From the NCBI GenBank assembly GCA_002747395.1, contig PDPE01000042.1:1-64000 (forward strand): a DNA stretch of 64,000 nt, written 5' to 3'. Every line of letters starts with the position of its first letter. Within the stretch, counting starts at the first letter, position 1. The translations under genes were made by a program, and so were the position numbers. The stretch comes from Pseudomonadota bacterium (GTDB lineage Bacteria > Pseudomonadota > Gammaproteobacteria > Pseudomonadales > Oleiphilaceae). Under the pieces are notes generated by a model that made no database searches, was not told the origin of the DNA, and worked only from the letters and a program-made list of their open reading frames with translations. Of the stretch, positions 21,454-30,626 are shown piece by piece.

Positions 21454-22326
21454 ATGGGCCTGAATACATTTTTTCGTGCACGCAAGGATTTGGTCGATAG
21501 CTGTTCAGCGTTTTGGGCCGGGCACTATGATGGTGTTCGTCTGCTTGCCTGCCTGCTCCTCACCTCCATCCTTTTTTCAGGCTGTACTTCAAAAAAAATT
21601 TACCAGGACGAAACATTCAATCCTCCCGTGTATTTTGGCGTTCATGTGGTTCGAAAAGGGGAGACTCTTTACGCCATAGCATGGCGCTATGGCAGGAATT
21701 ACAAAGAGCTTGCTGCAGCGAATGACATTCCGCCACCGTACCGGTTAATCGAGGGTCAAAAGATACAACTGGAACTTAAAGCGAGTCCTGAAGATATAGC
21801 AGCTAACTACAGGGTTACAAAGCAAAAACCAAATATTACAAAAAAAAACAAACAAACCGGGGTCAACAAGGGCAGAATATCAGATGCGGGTAGTTCGACA
21901 GGAAATAATGTTGGAAGATCGGCAGATGCAGAAAGACTGACAAGAATGGCATCACGAATCAATTGGATATGGCCTCACCCGGGTACGGTTATTGCGAAAT
22001 TTTCCGTTACCGGAAGTATTAACAAGGGGATTGATATCAGGGGGGAATCCGGAGATTCGGTAGTGGCAGCGGCGGATGGTGAAGTGGTTTATGCGGGAAG
22101 TGGACTTCGTGGTTACGGCAAATTGATTATCCTGAACCATGCGCATGATTTCATCAGTGCCTATGCCCATAACAAGAAAATACTTGTCAGGGAAGGGGAA
22201 AAAATTAAAGCCGGCGAGCGTATTGCGGAGTTGGGAGTGACCGGGGTAAACAAACCAAAACTTCATTTTGAAATCAGGAAAAATGGCAGACCCGCAAATC
22301 CACTGAATTACCTGCCCAAGAGATGA
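21454..22326 (+). CDS. nlpD: NlpD-like murein hydrolase activator lipoprotein
   Basis: This 290-residue protein has a late lipobox (SILFSGC, Cys near 44). It has a LysM peptidoglycan-binding domain (HVVRKGETLYAIAWRYGRNY..) and a basic linker. A C-terminal M23 LytM domain (RINWIWPHPG to RPANPLNYLP) follows. The LytM zinc site is degenerate: NKGIDIRG replaces the His of active enzymes, as in E. coli NlpD, which activates amidase AmiC at the septum instead of cutting peptidoglycan. It sits directly upstream of rpoS; rpoS promoters are commonly inside nlpD. Confidence 0.92.
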   Translation: MGLNTFFRARKDLVDSCSAFWAGHYDGVRLLACLLLTSILFSGCTSKKIYQDETFNPPVYFGVHVVRKGETLYAIAWRYGRNYKELAAANDIPPPYRLIEGQKIQLELKASPEDIAANYRVTKQKPNITKKNKQTGVNKGRISDAGSSTGNNVGRSADAERLTRMASRINWIWPHPGTVIAKFSVTGSINKGIDIRGESGDSVVAAADGEVVYAGSGLRGYGKLIILNHAHDFISAYAHNKKILVREGEKIKAGERIAELGVTGVNKPKLHFEIRKNGRPANPLNYLPKR

Positions 22327-22426
22327 CTTGAGGGGGTAGTCCAAATTTCATTTCAAACTGCTTGAAAACGGATGGAAATTTTTCCGGTGGAATGCAGACA
22401 ACCAAATTTTAATGCAGGGCTATGTT

Positions 22427-23446
22427 ATGTCAGCGGAAAGGGAAGAATGTGCAAGATTGGCCTTTGACTCGATTGAAGTCAGTCAAAGTGTTGTGAATAC
22501 CAATTCCGATCTGGAATTAGACAGCGAAATTGATACGTCTGGCGTGGTCACGCGAATTGACAGTCGTAGAGTTAAGAAAACCGGGGTCGAAAAAACCGCT
22601 TATCGTCAACTTGACGCGACTCAAATCTACTTGAACGAGATTGGTTTTTCGCCACTGCTTACACCGGAAGAAGAAATCTATTTTGCGCGCCTGGCGCAAC
22701 AGGGGGATGAATCCGGGCGCAAGCGAATGATTGAGAGCAATTTGCGATTGGTCGTTAAAATTGCCAGACGTTACGTGAATCGCGGGCTTTCTCTTCTTGA
22801 TCTGATTGAAGAGGGGAATCTCGGCTTGATTCGTGCCGTTGAAAAGTTTGATCCCGAGAGAGGTTTCCGTTTTTCCACTTACGCAACCTGGTGGATCAGA
22901 CAAACGATCGAGCGGGCCATAATGAACCAGACCCGCACCATTCGTCTTCCTATCCATGTTGTCAAAGAGTTGAATCTCTATCTTCGAGCTGCGCGTGAAT
23001 TGACTCAGAAGCTCGATCACGAACCTACCCATGAGGAAATAGCGGATCTTCTTGACAAGCCGGTGGAAGATGTCAAGCGCATGATGGGATTAAATGACAG
23101 GGTCACATCCGTTGACTCGCCCATCGGTGGTAATTCAGAAAAATGTCTGCTTGATACGGTTGCTGATGAATCTGCCAGCGATCCGGCCGAAGTGTTGCAG
23201 GATAACGATCTTCGAGGCAGCATCGACGGCTGGCTGGATCAGTTGTCTGACAAGCAGCAAGAGGTACTGGCGCGTCGTTTTGGGCTGCGCGGTTATCAAA
23301 TGAGCACGCTTGAAGAAGTCGGCAGGGAAATCGGTTTGACCAGAGAGCGTGTTCGTCAGATTCAGGTGGAAGCGCTGAAGCGCTTGCGAGACATTCTGGA
23401 AAAGCAGGGTCTGAGCGGAGAAACGCTGTTTAATAGCGCTTTTTAA
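22427..23446 (+). CDS. rpoS: RNA polymerase sigma factor RpoS
   Basis: The ATG at 22427 follows AGGG by a good distance; an alternative ATG lies at 22412. The ~339-residue protein has regions 1.2 ([21 protein letters not shown]), 2 ([36 protein letters not shown]), 3 and 4 ([31 protein letters not shown]). The acidic N-terminus resembles RpoS, not RpoD. RpoS controls the stationary-phase and stress response, and its regulation is largely at translation and proteolysis, as the upstream leader suggests. Confidence 0.96.
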   Translation: MSAEREECARLAFDSIEVSQSVVNTNSDLELDSEIDTSGVVTRIDSRRVKKTGVEKTAYRQLDATQIYLNEIGFSPLLTPEEEIYFARLAQQGDESGRKRMIESNLRLVVKIARRYVNRGLSLLDLIEEGNLGLIRAVEKFDPERGFRFSTYATWWIRQTIERAIMNQTRTIRLPIHVVKELNLYLRAARELTQKLDHEPTHEEIADLLDKPVEDVKRMMGLNDRVTSVDSPIGGNSEKCLLDTVADESASDPAEVLQDNDLRGSIDGWLDQLSDKQQEVLARRFGLRGYQMSTLEEVGREIGLTRERVRQIQVEALKRLRDILEKQGLSGETLFNSAF

Positions 23447-23473
23447 CAAAATCTGTCTTACACTTCTCTTTCA

Positions 23474-23503
23474 AACGCCGCCTTCACTTGTGTTGGTGGC
23501 GTT
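23474..23503 (+). terminator. Terminator hairpin after rpoS
   Basis: AACGCCGCC and GGTGGCGTT form an imperfect nine-base stem followed by TTTCT, 28 bases after the rpoS stop. Confidence 0.75.
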
Positions 23504-23599
23504 TTCTACCTTTGGTTCCCCTCGCGTTGCCCTGGCAAAATCAGGCAACTTTTCGAAAAATTGTCAAAAATATCGTTTCGTATGAGAACTGTTGAACAT

Positions 23600-23708
23600 T
23601 ATAATGCGTGCTTCCTTGCTACCATGCCTTTGCACCGTAGAATATGCTTTTGCACTATAAAACGTGCCTTCGCGTTATAAAACGTGCCTTCGCACTATAA
23701 AAGGATAA
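23600..23708 (+). repeat. Degenerate 18-20-bp tandem repeats in the rpoS downstream gap
   Basis: TATAAAACGTGCCTTCGCRY is present twice exactly in tandem (23656-23675, 23676-23695). A partial third copy (TATAAAAGG) follows, and two or three decayed copies lie upstream (TAGAATATGCTTTTGCAC, TACCATGCCTTTGCACC). The ~300-bp gap from rpoS to the next gene also holds two hairpins near 23710-23760 (loop GGA, and GCCAACC/GGTTGGC). No protein gene is seen in it. Confidence 0.8.
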
Positions 23709-23799
23709 CCGGCTTATCGGATGCCAACCTGTCGGTTGGCTGTGATCCGGCGGATGGTAGGGCCGGGAAATCAACTTACAATAATATTATAGGGATGAT

Positions 23800-24369
23800 A
23801 TGACAATGAAACGAATAATTACTGCCTTGGTTTTCGCGCTTGTAGTGGCTCCGCTTTCTTACGCCAAAGAAGTTGCCGGGGTTAAAATAGAGGATTCCAT
23901 CTCTGCAGGTGGTACTGACTTGCAACTTAACGGTGCCGGTGTGCGTACCAAGTGGTTTATGGATATCTATATAGGGGCACTGTACCTGCCGGCGAGCAGT
24001 TCTGACCAGAAAGCTATCATCAATGCGGATGAGCCCCAGGCGATCAAGCTTCACATGGTTTCCGGCCTGATTACCAGCGAAAAAATGGTCAAGGCGACCA
24101 CTGAAGGTTTCAACAATGCCACGGGTGGCAATGTTGCACCAATTCAGGACGATGTCGACGCGTTCATGGATGTGTTCAAATCCAAAGAAATCAAGGAGAA
24201 CGACGACTTCGACCTGATCTACATTCCTGGTACGGGTGTAGAAATCTATAAAAACGGTGAGAAGCAGGATACACTTGGCGATCTCGCCTTCAAGAAAGCC
24301 ATGTTTGGTATCTGGTTGTCTGACAAGCCTGCTCAGGAAGAATTGAAAGAGTCAATGCTTGGAAAATAA
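23800..24369 (+). CDS. Exported chalcone-isomerase-fold protein
   Basis: After an AGGGATGAT site the 189-residue protein begins with a signal peptide (MKRIITALVFALVVAPLSYA) cut near the Ala-Lys. The mature part has the bacterial chalcone-isomerase-like pattern: VAGVKIEDSI, LNGAGVRTKWFMDIYIGALYLP, KLHMVSGLITSEKM, IYIPGTGVEIYKNGE and a C-terminal FGIWLSDKPAQEELKESMLG. These proteins bind fatty acid-like ligands or are structural; flavonoid chemistry is not expected. It is followed by a strong terminator. Confidence 0.85.
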   Translation: MTMKRIITALVFALVVAPLSYAKEVAGVKIEDSISAGGTDLQLNGAGVRTKWFMDIYIGALYLPASSSDQKAIINADEPQAIKLHMVSGLITSEKMVKATTEGFNNATGGNVAPIQDDVDAFMDVFKSKEIKENDDFDLIYIPGTGVEIYKNGEKQDTLGDLAFKKAMFGIWLSDKPAQEELKESMLGK

Positions 24370-24409
24370 CCGGTAATCACCTGCTGCAGTCTTTTGCAGC
24401 CCTGAAAAG

Positions 24410-24432
24410 AGCCGACTCGTCGGCTTTTTTTG
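24410..24432. terminator. Terminator between the chalcone-isomerase-like gene and purN
   Basis: AGCCGAC-TC-GTCGGCT is followed by a run of T, a classic terminator for the plus-strand gene. It could also serve convergent purN. Confidence 0.85.
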
Positions 24433-24453
24433 GTTTCCGGCTGTAAACGTGAA

Positions 24454-25143
24454 TCATTCACTATCCAGCAGCAATCCGGCATCCAGCAGTAACCCGGTTT
24501 CAGGTATGGCTTTGTTTTCAAACAAAATGGTATTGTTGGTAATATCGAGTTTTTCCTGTGCCATCCAGGCTATCACTTTCGGGAAGATAATGTGCTCTTT
24601 TTCCAGAACCCTGGCAGCCAGGGACTGAGCTGTTTCATTTTCGGATAGTCGAACCTTCGCCTGAAGAATGGGGGGGCCGCCATCCAGTTCGGCTGTGACA
24701 AGGTGTACTGTTGCACCATGTTCGCTGGCACCATCGTCGATAGCTCTTTGATGTGTATTCAGCCCCTGGTATTTGGGAAGCAGTGACGGGTGGATATTGA
24801 TCATTTTTCCCGGGTATCTGTTAACAAACCTGCTGGTAAGGATTCTCATAAAGCCGGCAAGGACAATAATGTCAGGTGAGTAGCTGTCTATTATGCCGGC
24901 CAGGTTGTCATCAAATTCTTCCCTGGAGTCAAAGGCAGTATGGCTGATCACTCTGGTCTCGATACCTGCCTTTCTCGCTCGTTCCAGCCCGAATGCGTCA
25001 GCCTTGTTGGATATGACGGCGGCAATTCTGGCAGGTATTTCGCCATTTGCCACGCCGTCTATGATGGCCTGAAGGTTTGACCCCGAGCCGGAGATCAGAA
25101 CGACGATAGTTTTCAGTTGATTTGAGTGGTTGCTGTCAGACAT
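24454..25143 (-). CDS. purN: Phosphoribosylglycinamide formyltransferase 1
   Basis: This 229-residue protein has the PurN motifs VLISGSGSNLQAIIDG, MRILTSRFV, INIHPSLLPKYQGLNTH and GATVHLVTAELDGGPPI; the catalytic Asn-His-Asp are present in INIHPSLLP and ELDGG. It transfers formyl from 10-formyl-THF to GAR in purine synthesis. The tail is longer than usual and ends in a duplicated LLLDAGLLLDS, encoded by an 18-bp tandem duplication (24463-24498) across the last codons. It lies three bases after purM, in the same operon. Confidence 0.95.
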   Translation of the reverse strand: MSDSNHSNQLKTIVVLISGSGSNLQAIIDGVANGEIPARIAAVISNKADAFGLERARKAGIETRVISHTAFDSREEFDDNLAGIIDSYSPDIIVLAGFMRILTSRFVNRYPGKMINIHPSLLPKYQGLNTHQRAIDDGASEHGATVHLVTAELDGGPPILQAKVRLSENETAQSLAARVLEKEHIIFPKVIAWMAQEKLDITNNTILFENKAIPETGLLLDAGLLLDSE

Positions 25144-25146
25144 TGT

Positions 25147-26241
25147 CTAGCCTATTTCTACCAGAGCCTGTTGTGCCGTATTTTTGGCAATGGAGCCTTC
25201 GGTAATGGAACCGGAACCTTCGGTAATGGAACCGATAGTCACAGCCAGAGGTTCACCGTTACCCTGAGGTTCACCGTTATTAAGCATATCGAGCGCCGCC
25301 TGCTCATTTTCTCTGGATACACAGATAACCATGCCAATTCCGCAATTAAATGTGCGATACATTTCGTCCTGTGTCACGTTGCCCGCTTTTTGAAGCCATC
25401 GGAACACCTCCGGCATTTCCCAGCTTGAGGAATCGATGACCGCTTTGGTATTTTCGGGAAGCACGCGGGGCAGGTTTTCCGGCAGGCCTCCACCGGTAAT
25501 ATGAGCCAGGGCATGAACAGGCAATTTCTTCATTAACTCCAACAGGGGTTTGACATAGATACGCGTAGGCTCCAGCAATGCATTGGCCAGCGTGGAGTTA
25601 CCGATCGGGGTATCGAGGTCAGCTTCAGATACCTCGATAATCTTGCGTATCAACGAGTAGCCATTTGAGTGAGGCCCCGAGGATTTGAGCCCGATCAGTA
25701 CGTCACCTGCCTTTACCCTGCTGCCGTCAATGATATTGGTTTTTTCAACAACGCCAACGCAAAAGCCGGCGAGGTCGTAGTCTTCTCCGCTGTACATTCC
25801 CGGCATTTCGGCAGTTTCACCGCCGATGAGTGCGCAGCCGGATTGCTCGCACCCGAGGCCTATACCGCTAACGACAGCGGCAGCAGTGTCAACATTCAGT
25901 TTTCCCGTCGCATAATAGTCCAGAAAAAACAATGGCTCTGCCCCTGCCACAATCAGGTCGTTCACGCACATGGCCACGAGATCAATACCAATAAAATCGT
26001 GACGATCCAGATCCATGGCAAGCTTCAGTTTGGTGCCGACCCCGTCTGTGCCGGAAACCAGAACCGGTTGTCTGTATCCTTCGGGTATCTCGAAAAGTGC
26101 CCCAAACCCTCCCAGGCCGCCCAGTACGCCGGGTCGGTGTGTGCGTTTTGCCACATCCCCTATCCGGTGAACCAGCTCGTTACCTGCGTCAATATCGACA
26201 CCTGCGTCTTTATAGCTGAGCGACTTTCTGTTTTCTGTCAT
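25147..26241 (-). CDS. purM: Phosphoribosylformylglycinamidine cyclo-ligase
   Basis: The ATG at 26241 gives [21 protein letters not shown], the usual PurM start (364 residues); a longer reading begins at 26313 but is not favoured. Motifs include [50 protein letters not shown] and the [12 protein letters not shown] signature. It makes AIR from FGAM. The C-terminal tail carries [13 protein letters not shown] from a 21-bp direct repeat (25196-25237), plus a GEPQGNGEP repeat, unlike ordinary PurM. It is followed at three bases by purN. Confidence 0.95.
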   Translation of the reverse strand: MTENRKSLSYKDAGVDIDAGNELVHRIGDVAKRTHRPGVLGGLGGFGALFEIPEGYRQPVLVSGTDGVGTKLKLAMDLDRHDFIGIDLVAMCVNDLIVAGAEPLFFLDYYATGKLNVDTAAAVVSGIGLGCEQSGCALIGGETAEMPGMYSGEDYDLAGFCVGVVEKTNIIDGSRVKAGDVLIGLKSSGPHSNGYSLIRKIIEVSEADLDTPIGNSTLANALLEPTRIYVKPLLELMKKLPVHALAHITGGGLPENLPRVLPENTKAVIDSSSWEMPEVFRWLQKAGNVTQDEMYRTFNCGIGMVICVSRENEQAALDMLNNGEPQGNGEPLAVTIGSITEGSGSITEGSIAKNTAQQALVEIG

Positions 26242-26456
26242 AGGGCCTGTCCACCTTTGGTTGTTTTGGACCTGATTGATCCGGTTTTGATTGTCAGGGT
26301 TGCAGTCAGGCAATAATTGCTACGACCACTGCCGGTGTGCGGGATTCTACCAAAGGCTGCGCCCCAACAAAATAGAAGGAGCGGGTTCGTTACAACATTA
26401 TACGAATCATGTATTATGCAAGCTGCTTCCAAATGACAGGATATTCAGGGCAGTTT

Positions 26457-27569
26457 ATGAAGAGAGTGTTCGTCTTATACTTTTTGTTGCTCGGTATGAG
26501 CATATCGGTCAGCGCAGTTCAAATAAAAGACCTGTATGTTGCCTCTGTTCCGGTTGAGTCTCAGGATACTTCGATCCTGTCGTCTTCTTTTCGTGTTGCC
26601 CTGGAAAAAGTCCTGATGAAAATGTCCGGCAGCCGGGCTTCTCTGGAAAACAGGCAGATTCAGAAATCGTTGAGTCGCGCATCACGCTTCGTTCAGCAAT
26701 ACGCATTTGTGGAAAATGTTAGCTATGATGCCAATGCCCCGATTGGCCCTGCCAATTCACCGTATTATTTAAAAGTCAGTTTTTTGGAGAAAGCCTTGTT
26801 GACGCTTTTTGCCAAAAGCAACGAAGCAATATGGGGGCGCAACAGACCATCGGTCATTGTATGGGCTGTATATGAAAAACGCGGGCGCAGAAAGATTGTC
26901 TCTGCCGGTGAACGAAACCCGATTGTATCCGAAGCAGGTAAATCAGCCAGTCAGTGGGGTTTGCCGATTTTTTTTCCTGTTATGGATATGGAAGACGAAA
27001 ACGCGATTTCTGCCAGCGATTTGTGGGGAGGTTTTGTCGATCCGATTGTATTCGCCTCCGAGCGTTACACTCCGGATTTGATTGCCGTGTTGCGTATCCG
27101 CAAGAACTCGAACAGGGCATGGCGAGGGCACTGGACACTGATTCAGGGGCAGGCCGCCATGGGGGAGGTTTCTGCCGGGCTGGACGAGTCTGCCAATTCT
27201 CGTGCGGGTCTTGTTGGCAATATGATGGAGTCATTAAGTGCTCACATAGCGGCCCGATATGCAGTTTCCTCCGGGCCAAATGTAACGGGAAACGTGGTTA
27301 TGAATGTGAGCGGGGTGAGTACCTATAAACAATATGTGGCCTTGATCGGATATCTTTCCGGTCTTACTCCGATAAAAAATACCCGGGTCGCCGGTGTAAT
27401 GAGTGACAGTGTCAGTCTGGTGCTGGATATACAGGGTTACATTGACAAACTGGAGCAGCACTTGAGTCTTGATTCGGTGTTGATTCCCGAGTTGAGTTCG
27501 GTGGGGGAACCCGGTGATACGCTTTCGATTAATTATCGCTGGAACGCATCGGGTAAATCTGAAAAATAA
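26457..27569 (+). CDS. DUF2066 protein, exported
   Basis: From the ATG at 26457 (CAGGG upstream) the 370-residue protein has a signal peptide (MKRVFVLYFLLLGMSISVSA). It then shows the DUF2066 hallmark: IKDLYVASVPVESQD, FRVALEKVLMKMSGSR. The rest is Ser/Gly-rich, with a C-terminal YKQYVALIGYLSGLTPIKNT. Its function is unknown. It lies divergent from purM and upstream of the phosphatidyltransferase and hda, the same neighbourhood as in Pseudomonas, so it may act in the envelope in some housekeeping way. Confidence 0.8.
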   Translation: MKRVFVLYFLLLGMSISVSAVQIKDLYVASVPVESQDTSILSSSFRVALEKVLMKMSGSRASLENRQIQKSLSRASRFVQQYAFVENVSYDANAPIGPANSPYYLKVSFLEKALLTLFAKSNEAIWGRNRPSVIVWAVYEKRGRRKIVSAGERNPIVSEAGKSASQWGLPIFFPVMDMEDENAISASDLWGGFVDPIVFASERYTPDLIAVLRIRKNSNRAWRGHWTLIQGQAAMGEVSAGLDESANSRAGLVGNMMESLSAHIAARYAVSSGPNVTGNVVMNVSGVSTYKQYVALIGYLSGLTPIKNTRVAGVMSDSVSLVLDIQGYIDKLEQHLSLDSVLIPELSSVGEPGDTLSINYRWNASGKSEK

Positions 27570-27584
27570 TACGGTTACGACATT

Positions 27585-28148
27585 GTGGCAGCCTTGGTAG
27601 AGTGGCGCAATATTCCTAATATACTGACAATCGGGAGAATTATTCTGGTTTTACCCATTGTCGTGTCAATCTGTTTCGAGTCTTTTCGACAAGCCCTTCT
27701 TCTGTTTCTCATTGCCGGTGTTTCGGATGGTGTTGATGGCTATCTTGCCAGGCGTTTTGACTGGAAGAGTCGTTTCGGATCCATAGCGGATCCTTTGGCG
27801 GACAAGCTGCTGCTCGTTTCATCCTACCTGGCGATCACCGCAGTGGGCCTGGTTGACTGGTGGCTGGCATTGATTGTTTTGGGCAGGGATTTTGTCATAT
27901 TGGTTGGTGCCGGTTTGTATCATTACTTCTACGGCCGCTATGAAATCACCCCTTCGCTTCTGGGGAAGTCAAGTACCCTGTGTCAGATAGTCTATGTGCT
28001 GGTTGTTATCATGTATGCCGCTCAATGGCCGATGCCTGAACTTGCAGTGCAATCAGGCAAGTGGCTGGTTGCCTTTATCTCACTCGCCAGCGGGCTGGCT
28101 TATCTTTGGGTGTGGGGGCGCAAAGCCCTGATTGCGCGTGGAGCCTGA
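27585..28148 (+). CDS. CDP-alcohol phosphatidyltransferase family protein
   Basis: This 187-residue protein has the CAPT signature DGVDGYLARRF..SRFGSIADPLADK, whose aspartates bind metal and the CDP moiety, and about five membrane helices. It is likely PgsA-like, making phosphatidylglycerol phosphate or a related lipid from a CDP-diacylglycerol donor. The start is a GTG at 27585 with no strong ribosome site; no better start is near. It is followed directly by hda. In Pseudomonas an additional homologue near hda exists besides pgsA, so the precise substrate is open. Confidence 0.8.
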   Translation: MAALVEWRNIPNILTIGRIILVLPIVVSICFESFRQALLLFLIAGVSDGVDGYLARRFDWKSRFGSIADPLADKLLLVSSYLAITAVGLVDWWLALIVLGRDFVILVGAGLYHYFYGRYEITPSLLGKSSTLCQIVYVLVVIMYAAQWPMPELAVQSGKWLVAFISLASGLAYLWVWGRKALIARGA

Positions 28149-28149
28149 C

Positions 28150-28851
28150 ATGAGCCTGAAAAATAATCCCCAGTTGGTACTTAATGTCAGGCTGAGAGAC
28201 GACGACAGTTTTACCAATTTCCTCGGGAATACCAATTCACAGGCCTCGGGGATTTTGCAGAACTCATTGCACAATGATGACTTTTTTATCTTGCTGCATG
28301 GTGGTCAGACCTCGGGCAAGTCGCATCTTCTTCATGCCGCATGCCAGTCTTTCCAGTTATCAGGCAAATCTGTGGTGAGCATCCCTCTTGCCGAGCATGC
28401 AGATTTGTCTCCTGGCATCCTTGACGGTCTGGACAGTTGCCAACTGGTCTGTCTGGATGACCTGGACACAGTGTTTGGAATAAAAGACTGGGAGCTGGCG
28501 GTTTTTGACCTGTATAACCGGGTTCAGTTGTCCGGCGGCAAACTGCTTGCTGCGGTTTCGGTCGCTCCTGCAAATCTTCAATGCCAATTGCCCGATCTGT
28601 TGTCAAGGCTTCGTTTTGGCGTTTCCATTGCGCTGAGTGAGTTGTCCGATGCCGAAAAATCCGATGTGCTGATCGCCAGGGCAAAGCAAAGGGGGATTGA
28701 GTTACCAGGTGAAGTTGCCAATTACATTATGAATCGAAATGACCGCAATCTTGAGCATTTGCTGGGTGTGCTGCAATTGCTTGATGATGTTTCCCTGTCT
28801 GCCAAACGCAAATTGACCATTCCTTTTGTCAAGTCTGTCCTTGGCTGGTAG
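28150..28851 (+). CDS. hda: DnaA-homologue Hda, regulator of replication initiation
   Basis: The start at 28150 lies one base after the upstream stop and seven after GGAG. The 233-residue protein is the AAA+ half of DnaA without a DNA-binding domain. It has LVLNVRLRDDDSFTNFL (clamp-binding-like N-terminus), the Walker A-like LHGGQTSGKSHLLHAA, Walker B LVCLDDLDTVFG and the Arg-finger segment SRLRFG. Hda with the sliding clamp promotes ATP hydrolysis by DnaA (RIDA). The family's QL.L clamp motif is present as PQLVLNV. Confidence 0.93.
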   Translation: MSLKNNPQLVLNVRLRDDDSFTNFLGNTNSQASGILQNSLHNDDFFILLHGGQTSGKSHLLHAACQSFQLSGKSVVSIPLAEHADLSPGILDGLDSCQLVCLDDLDTVFGIKDWELAVFDLYNRVQLSGGKLLAAVSVAPANLQCQLPDLLSRLRFGVSIALSELSDAEKSDVLIARAKQRGIELPGEVANYIMNRNDRNLEHLLGVLQLLDDVSLSAKRKLTIPFVKSVLGW

Positions 28852-29008
28852 CCCGGATGTCCCGGTTGGCACGCCAACGCCCTGTTGCCTGTTCGGATGT
28901 GGCGCAAAATCCGTTTCTGGTGTCGCATATATTGCAAATACCGGGTGTTGTGTCATTATCTTCATAAAAATTAATGCAGTGTGATCAAGTCGTTTATCGG
29001 GGGGGTGT

Positions 29009-29800
29009 ATGAAGCGTGTTATTTTTAACCAGAAGGGCGGGGTGGGTAAATCCAGCATTACTTGTAATCTTGCGGCAATTGCGGCCAGTGAGGGTTTAAA
29101 AACCCTGGTAGTCGATCTGGATCCCCAGGGCAACTCGACCGGTTATCTGCTGGGCAAATCGGCCTCGGGCCTCAACGATACCCTGGCAGATTTTTTTGAG
29201 CAGACAGTGGCATTTAATCTGTTCAGCAAAGGCCCTGAAGACTTTGTGCATGCAACCCCTTACGAGGGGCTGTTTGTGATGCCATCCAGTCCTGAACTGG
29301 ATTTTCTTGAAAGGAAGCTTGAGACTCGCCATAAAATCTACAAACTGAGAGAGGCCTTGAAAAAGCTGTCGGAAGAGTTTGATCGTATTTTTATTGATAC
29401 CGCCCCCGCGTTGAATTTTTATACCCGCTCTGCGCTTATAGCAGCGGATTCCTGCCTGATTCCTTTTGATTGTGACGATTTTTCCAGAAAGGCGCTTTAT
29501 ACCATTATGAACGAGATACAGGATTTACAGGAGGATCACAATCAAGGGTTGAGGGTAGAGGGTATTATCGCCAATCAGTTTTTACCCCAGGCCAGCCTGC
29601 CCGGAAAGATTATCTCGGAAATGATTGATGAAGGGTTGCCGGTATTACCCGTCAGGTTATCTTCCTCTGTGAAAATGAAAGAGTCGCATCAGGCCTGCCA
29701 GCCTCTCATTGTCATGGCGCCAAAACACAAACTGACCCGACAATTTATTGATTTGCATCGGCTTCTTCAGGGTGAAGAAATCGGGTTGGAAGAAGTGTGA
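29009..29800 (+). CDS. ParA-family ATPase
   Basis: This 263-residue protein starts MKRVIFNQKGGVGKSSITCN, the deviant Walker A of MinD/ParA ATPases (KGGVGKS at 9-15), with DLDPQGNSTGY and a switch segment DRIFIDTAPALNFYTR. It is an orphan ParA: no ParB-like partner or centromere sites are next to it. Such orphans position chemotaxis arrays, carboxysomes or chromosomes. A GGGGGG ribosome site precedes it. The role here cannot be told from the sequence. Confidence 0.88.
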   Translation: MKRVIFNQKGGVGKSSITCNLAAIAASEGLKTLVVDLDPQGNSTGYLLGKSASGLNDTLADFFEQTVAFNLFSKGPEDFVHATPYEGLFVMPSSPELDFLERKLETRHKIYKLREALKKLSEEFDRIFIDTAPALNFYTRSALIAADSCLIPFDCDDFSRKALYTIMNEIQDLQEDHNQGLRVEGIIANQFLPQASLPGKIISEMIDEGLPVLPVRLSSSVKMKESHQACQPLIVMAPKHKLTRQFIDLHRLLQGEEIGLEEV

Positions 29801-29839
29801 CTGAAACGCTTGAAGTCCTGGTGGCCGGGATTTGGCAAC

Positions 29840-29875
29840 GATGACAGGTGCCGTGTGGATGACAGGTGCCGTGCG
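29840..29875 (+). repeat. Two tandem 18-bp repeats after the ParA gene
   Basis: GATGACAGGTGCCGTGYG occurs twice head to tail, between the convergent ParA and thpR genes. It does not form a hairpin. Confidence 0.9.
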
Positions 29876-29971
29876 GCTTGAAGCAGGCTTGCTGTTGTCG
29901 GGATGTCGGTTGCTGCCGGGCCGCCAGTTGCGGGTCTGGCCCCCGGCCTGCGAGTGCACGGGGCGGCAAGT

Positions 29972-30532
29972 TCAACTGATTCTTGCCAACACCTCGTAGT
30001 GAGACCCTTCTGGCGTGAGTATGCTGCGAAATACCGCGATTTCAGATAGCGCACAGTCTCCGTCCAGTTTCATTATTTCTCCCAATTCAGGTGGTTTATG
30101 TCCAGGTTTCAGCCGTCCCAGGCTGATGTGCGGGCGGAATGCGCCATTTTCAGAGGGTATTCCAAGCTCTTTCAGAACTGTTCCTGTCTGCTCCTGAATT
30201 GACTGCAGCACTTCTGTCGCTTCGCATTCTGCAACCAGAAACCTGGCTTTTTCCTTTTCCGGAAAGCCTGTGATTGATTTGAACTGTATCGATGCTCCCG
30301 GTTCTACCCTTGGCACAGATTTCAGCTTGTCGATAAGCTTCTGCACCTTTGTCGGATGAAGCTCGCCAATAAAGTGCAGTGTCAGATGGTAATCTTGCCT
30401 CTTTACCCACTTGTAGTCGGGGAACTCGTTTGAATCACGCCAAAGCCTGACCTGTTTATTCAATCGGTTGGCCAATTCTTTGGGAGCAGGGATGCCGATA
30501 AAACAACGGATCTCTCTAATGGTGTCAATCAT
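29972..30532 (-). CDS. thpR: RNA 2',3'-cyclic phosphodiesterase (2'-5' RNA ligase family)
   Basis: This 186-residue protein has both HxTx/HxSx catalytic motifs of the LigT family, HLTL at residue 49 and HISL in GAFRPHISLGR. The fold is that of the two-lobed phosphodiesterases: RCFIGIPAPKELA at the front and SEIAVFRSILTPEGSHYEVL at the end. It opens 2',3'-cyclic phosphates on RNA or joins 2'-5' ends. It is convergent with the ParA gene and independent of nadC. Confidence 0.88.
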   Translation of the reverse strand: MIDTIREIRCFIGIPAPKELANRLNKQVRLWRDSNEFPDYKWVKRQDYHLTLHFIGELHPTKVQKLIDKLKSVPRVEPGASIQFKSITGFPEKEKARFLVAECEATEVLQSIQEQTGTVLKELGIPSENGAFRPHISLGRLKPGHKPPELGEIMKLDGDCALSEIAVFRSILTPEGSHYEVLARIS

Positions 30533-30626
30533 AAGTCGTTTGCTTCTTCGGGAGTTGATCTGGGTGGCGCCATTCTCACAGAACCACGCCCTGTGCTCTC
30601 AGTGTAGTGCAAAAGAAATGCGGCTG

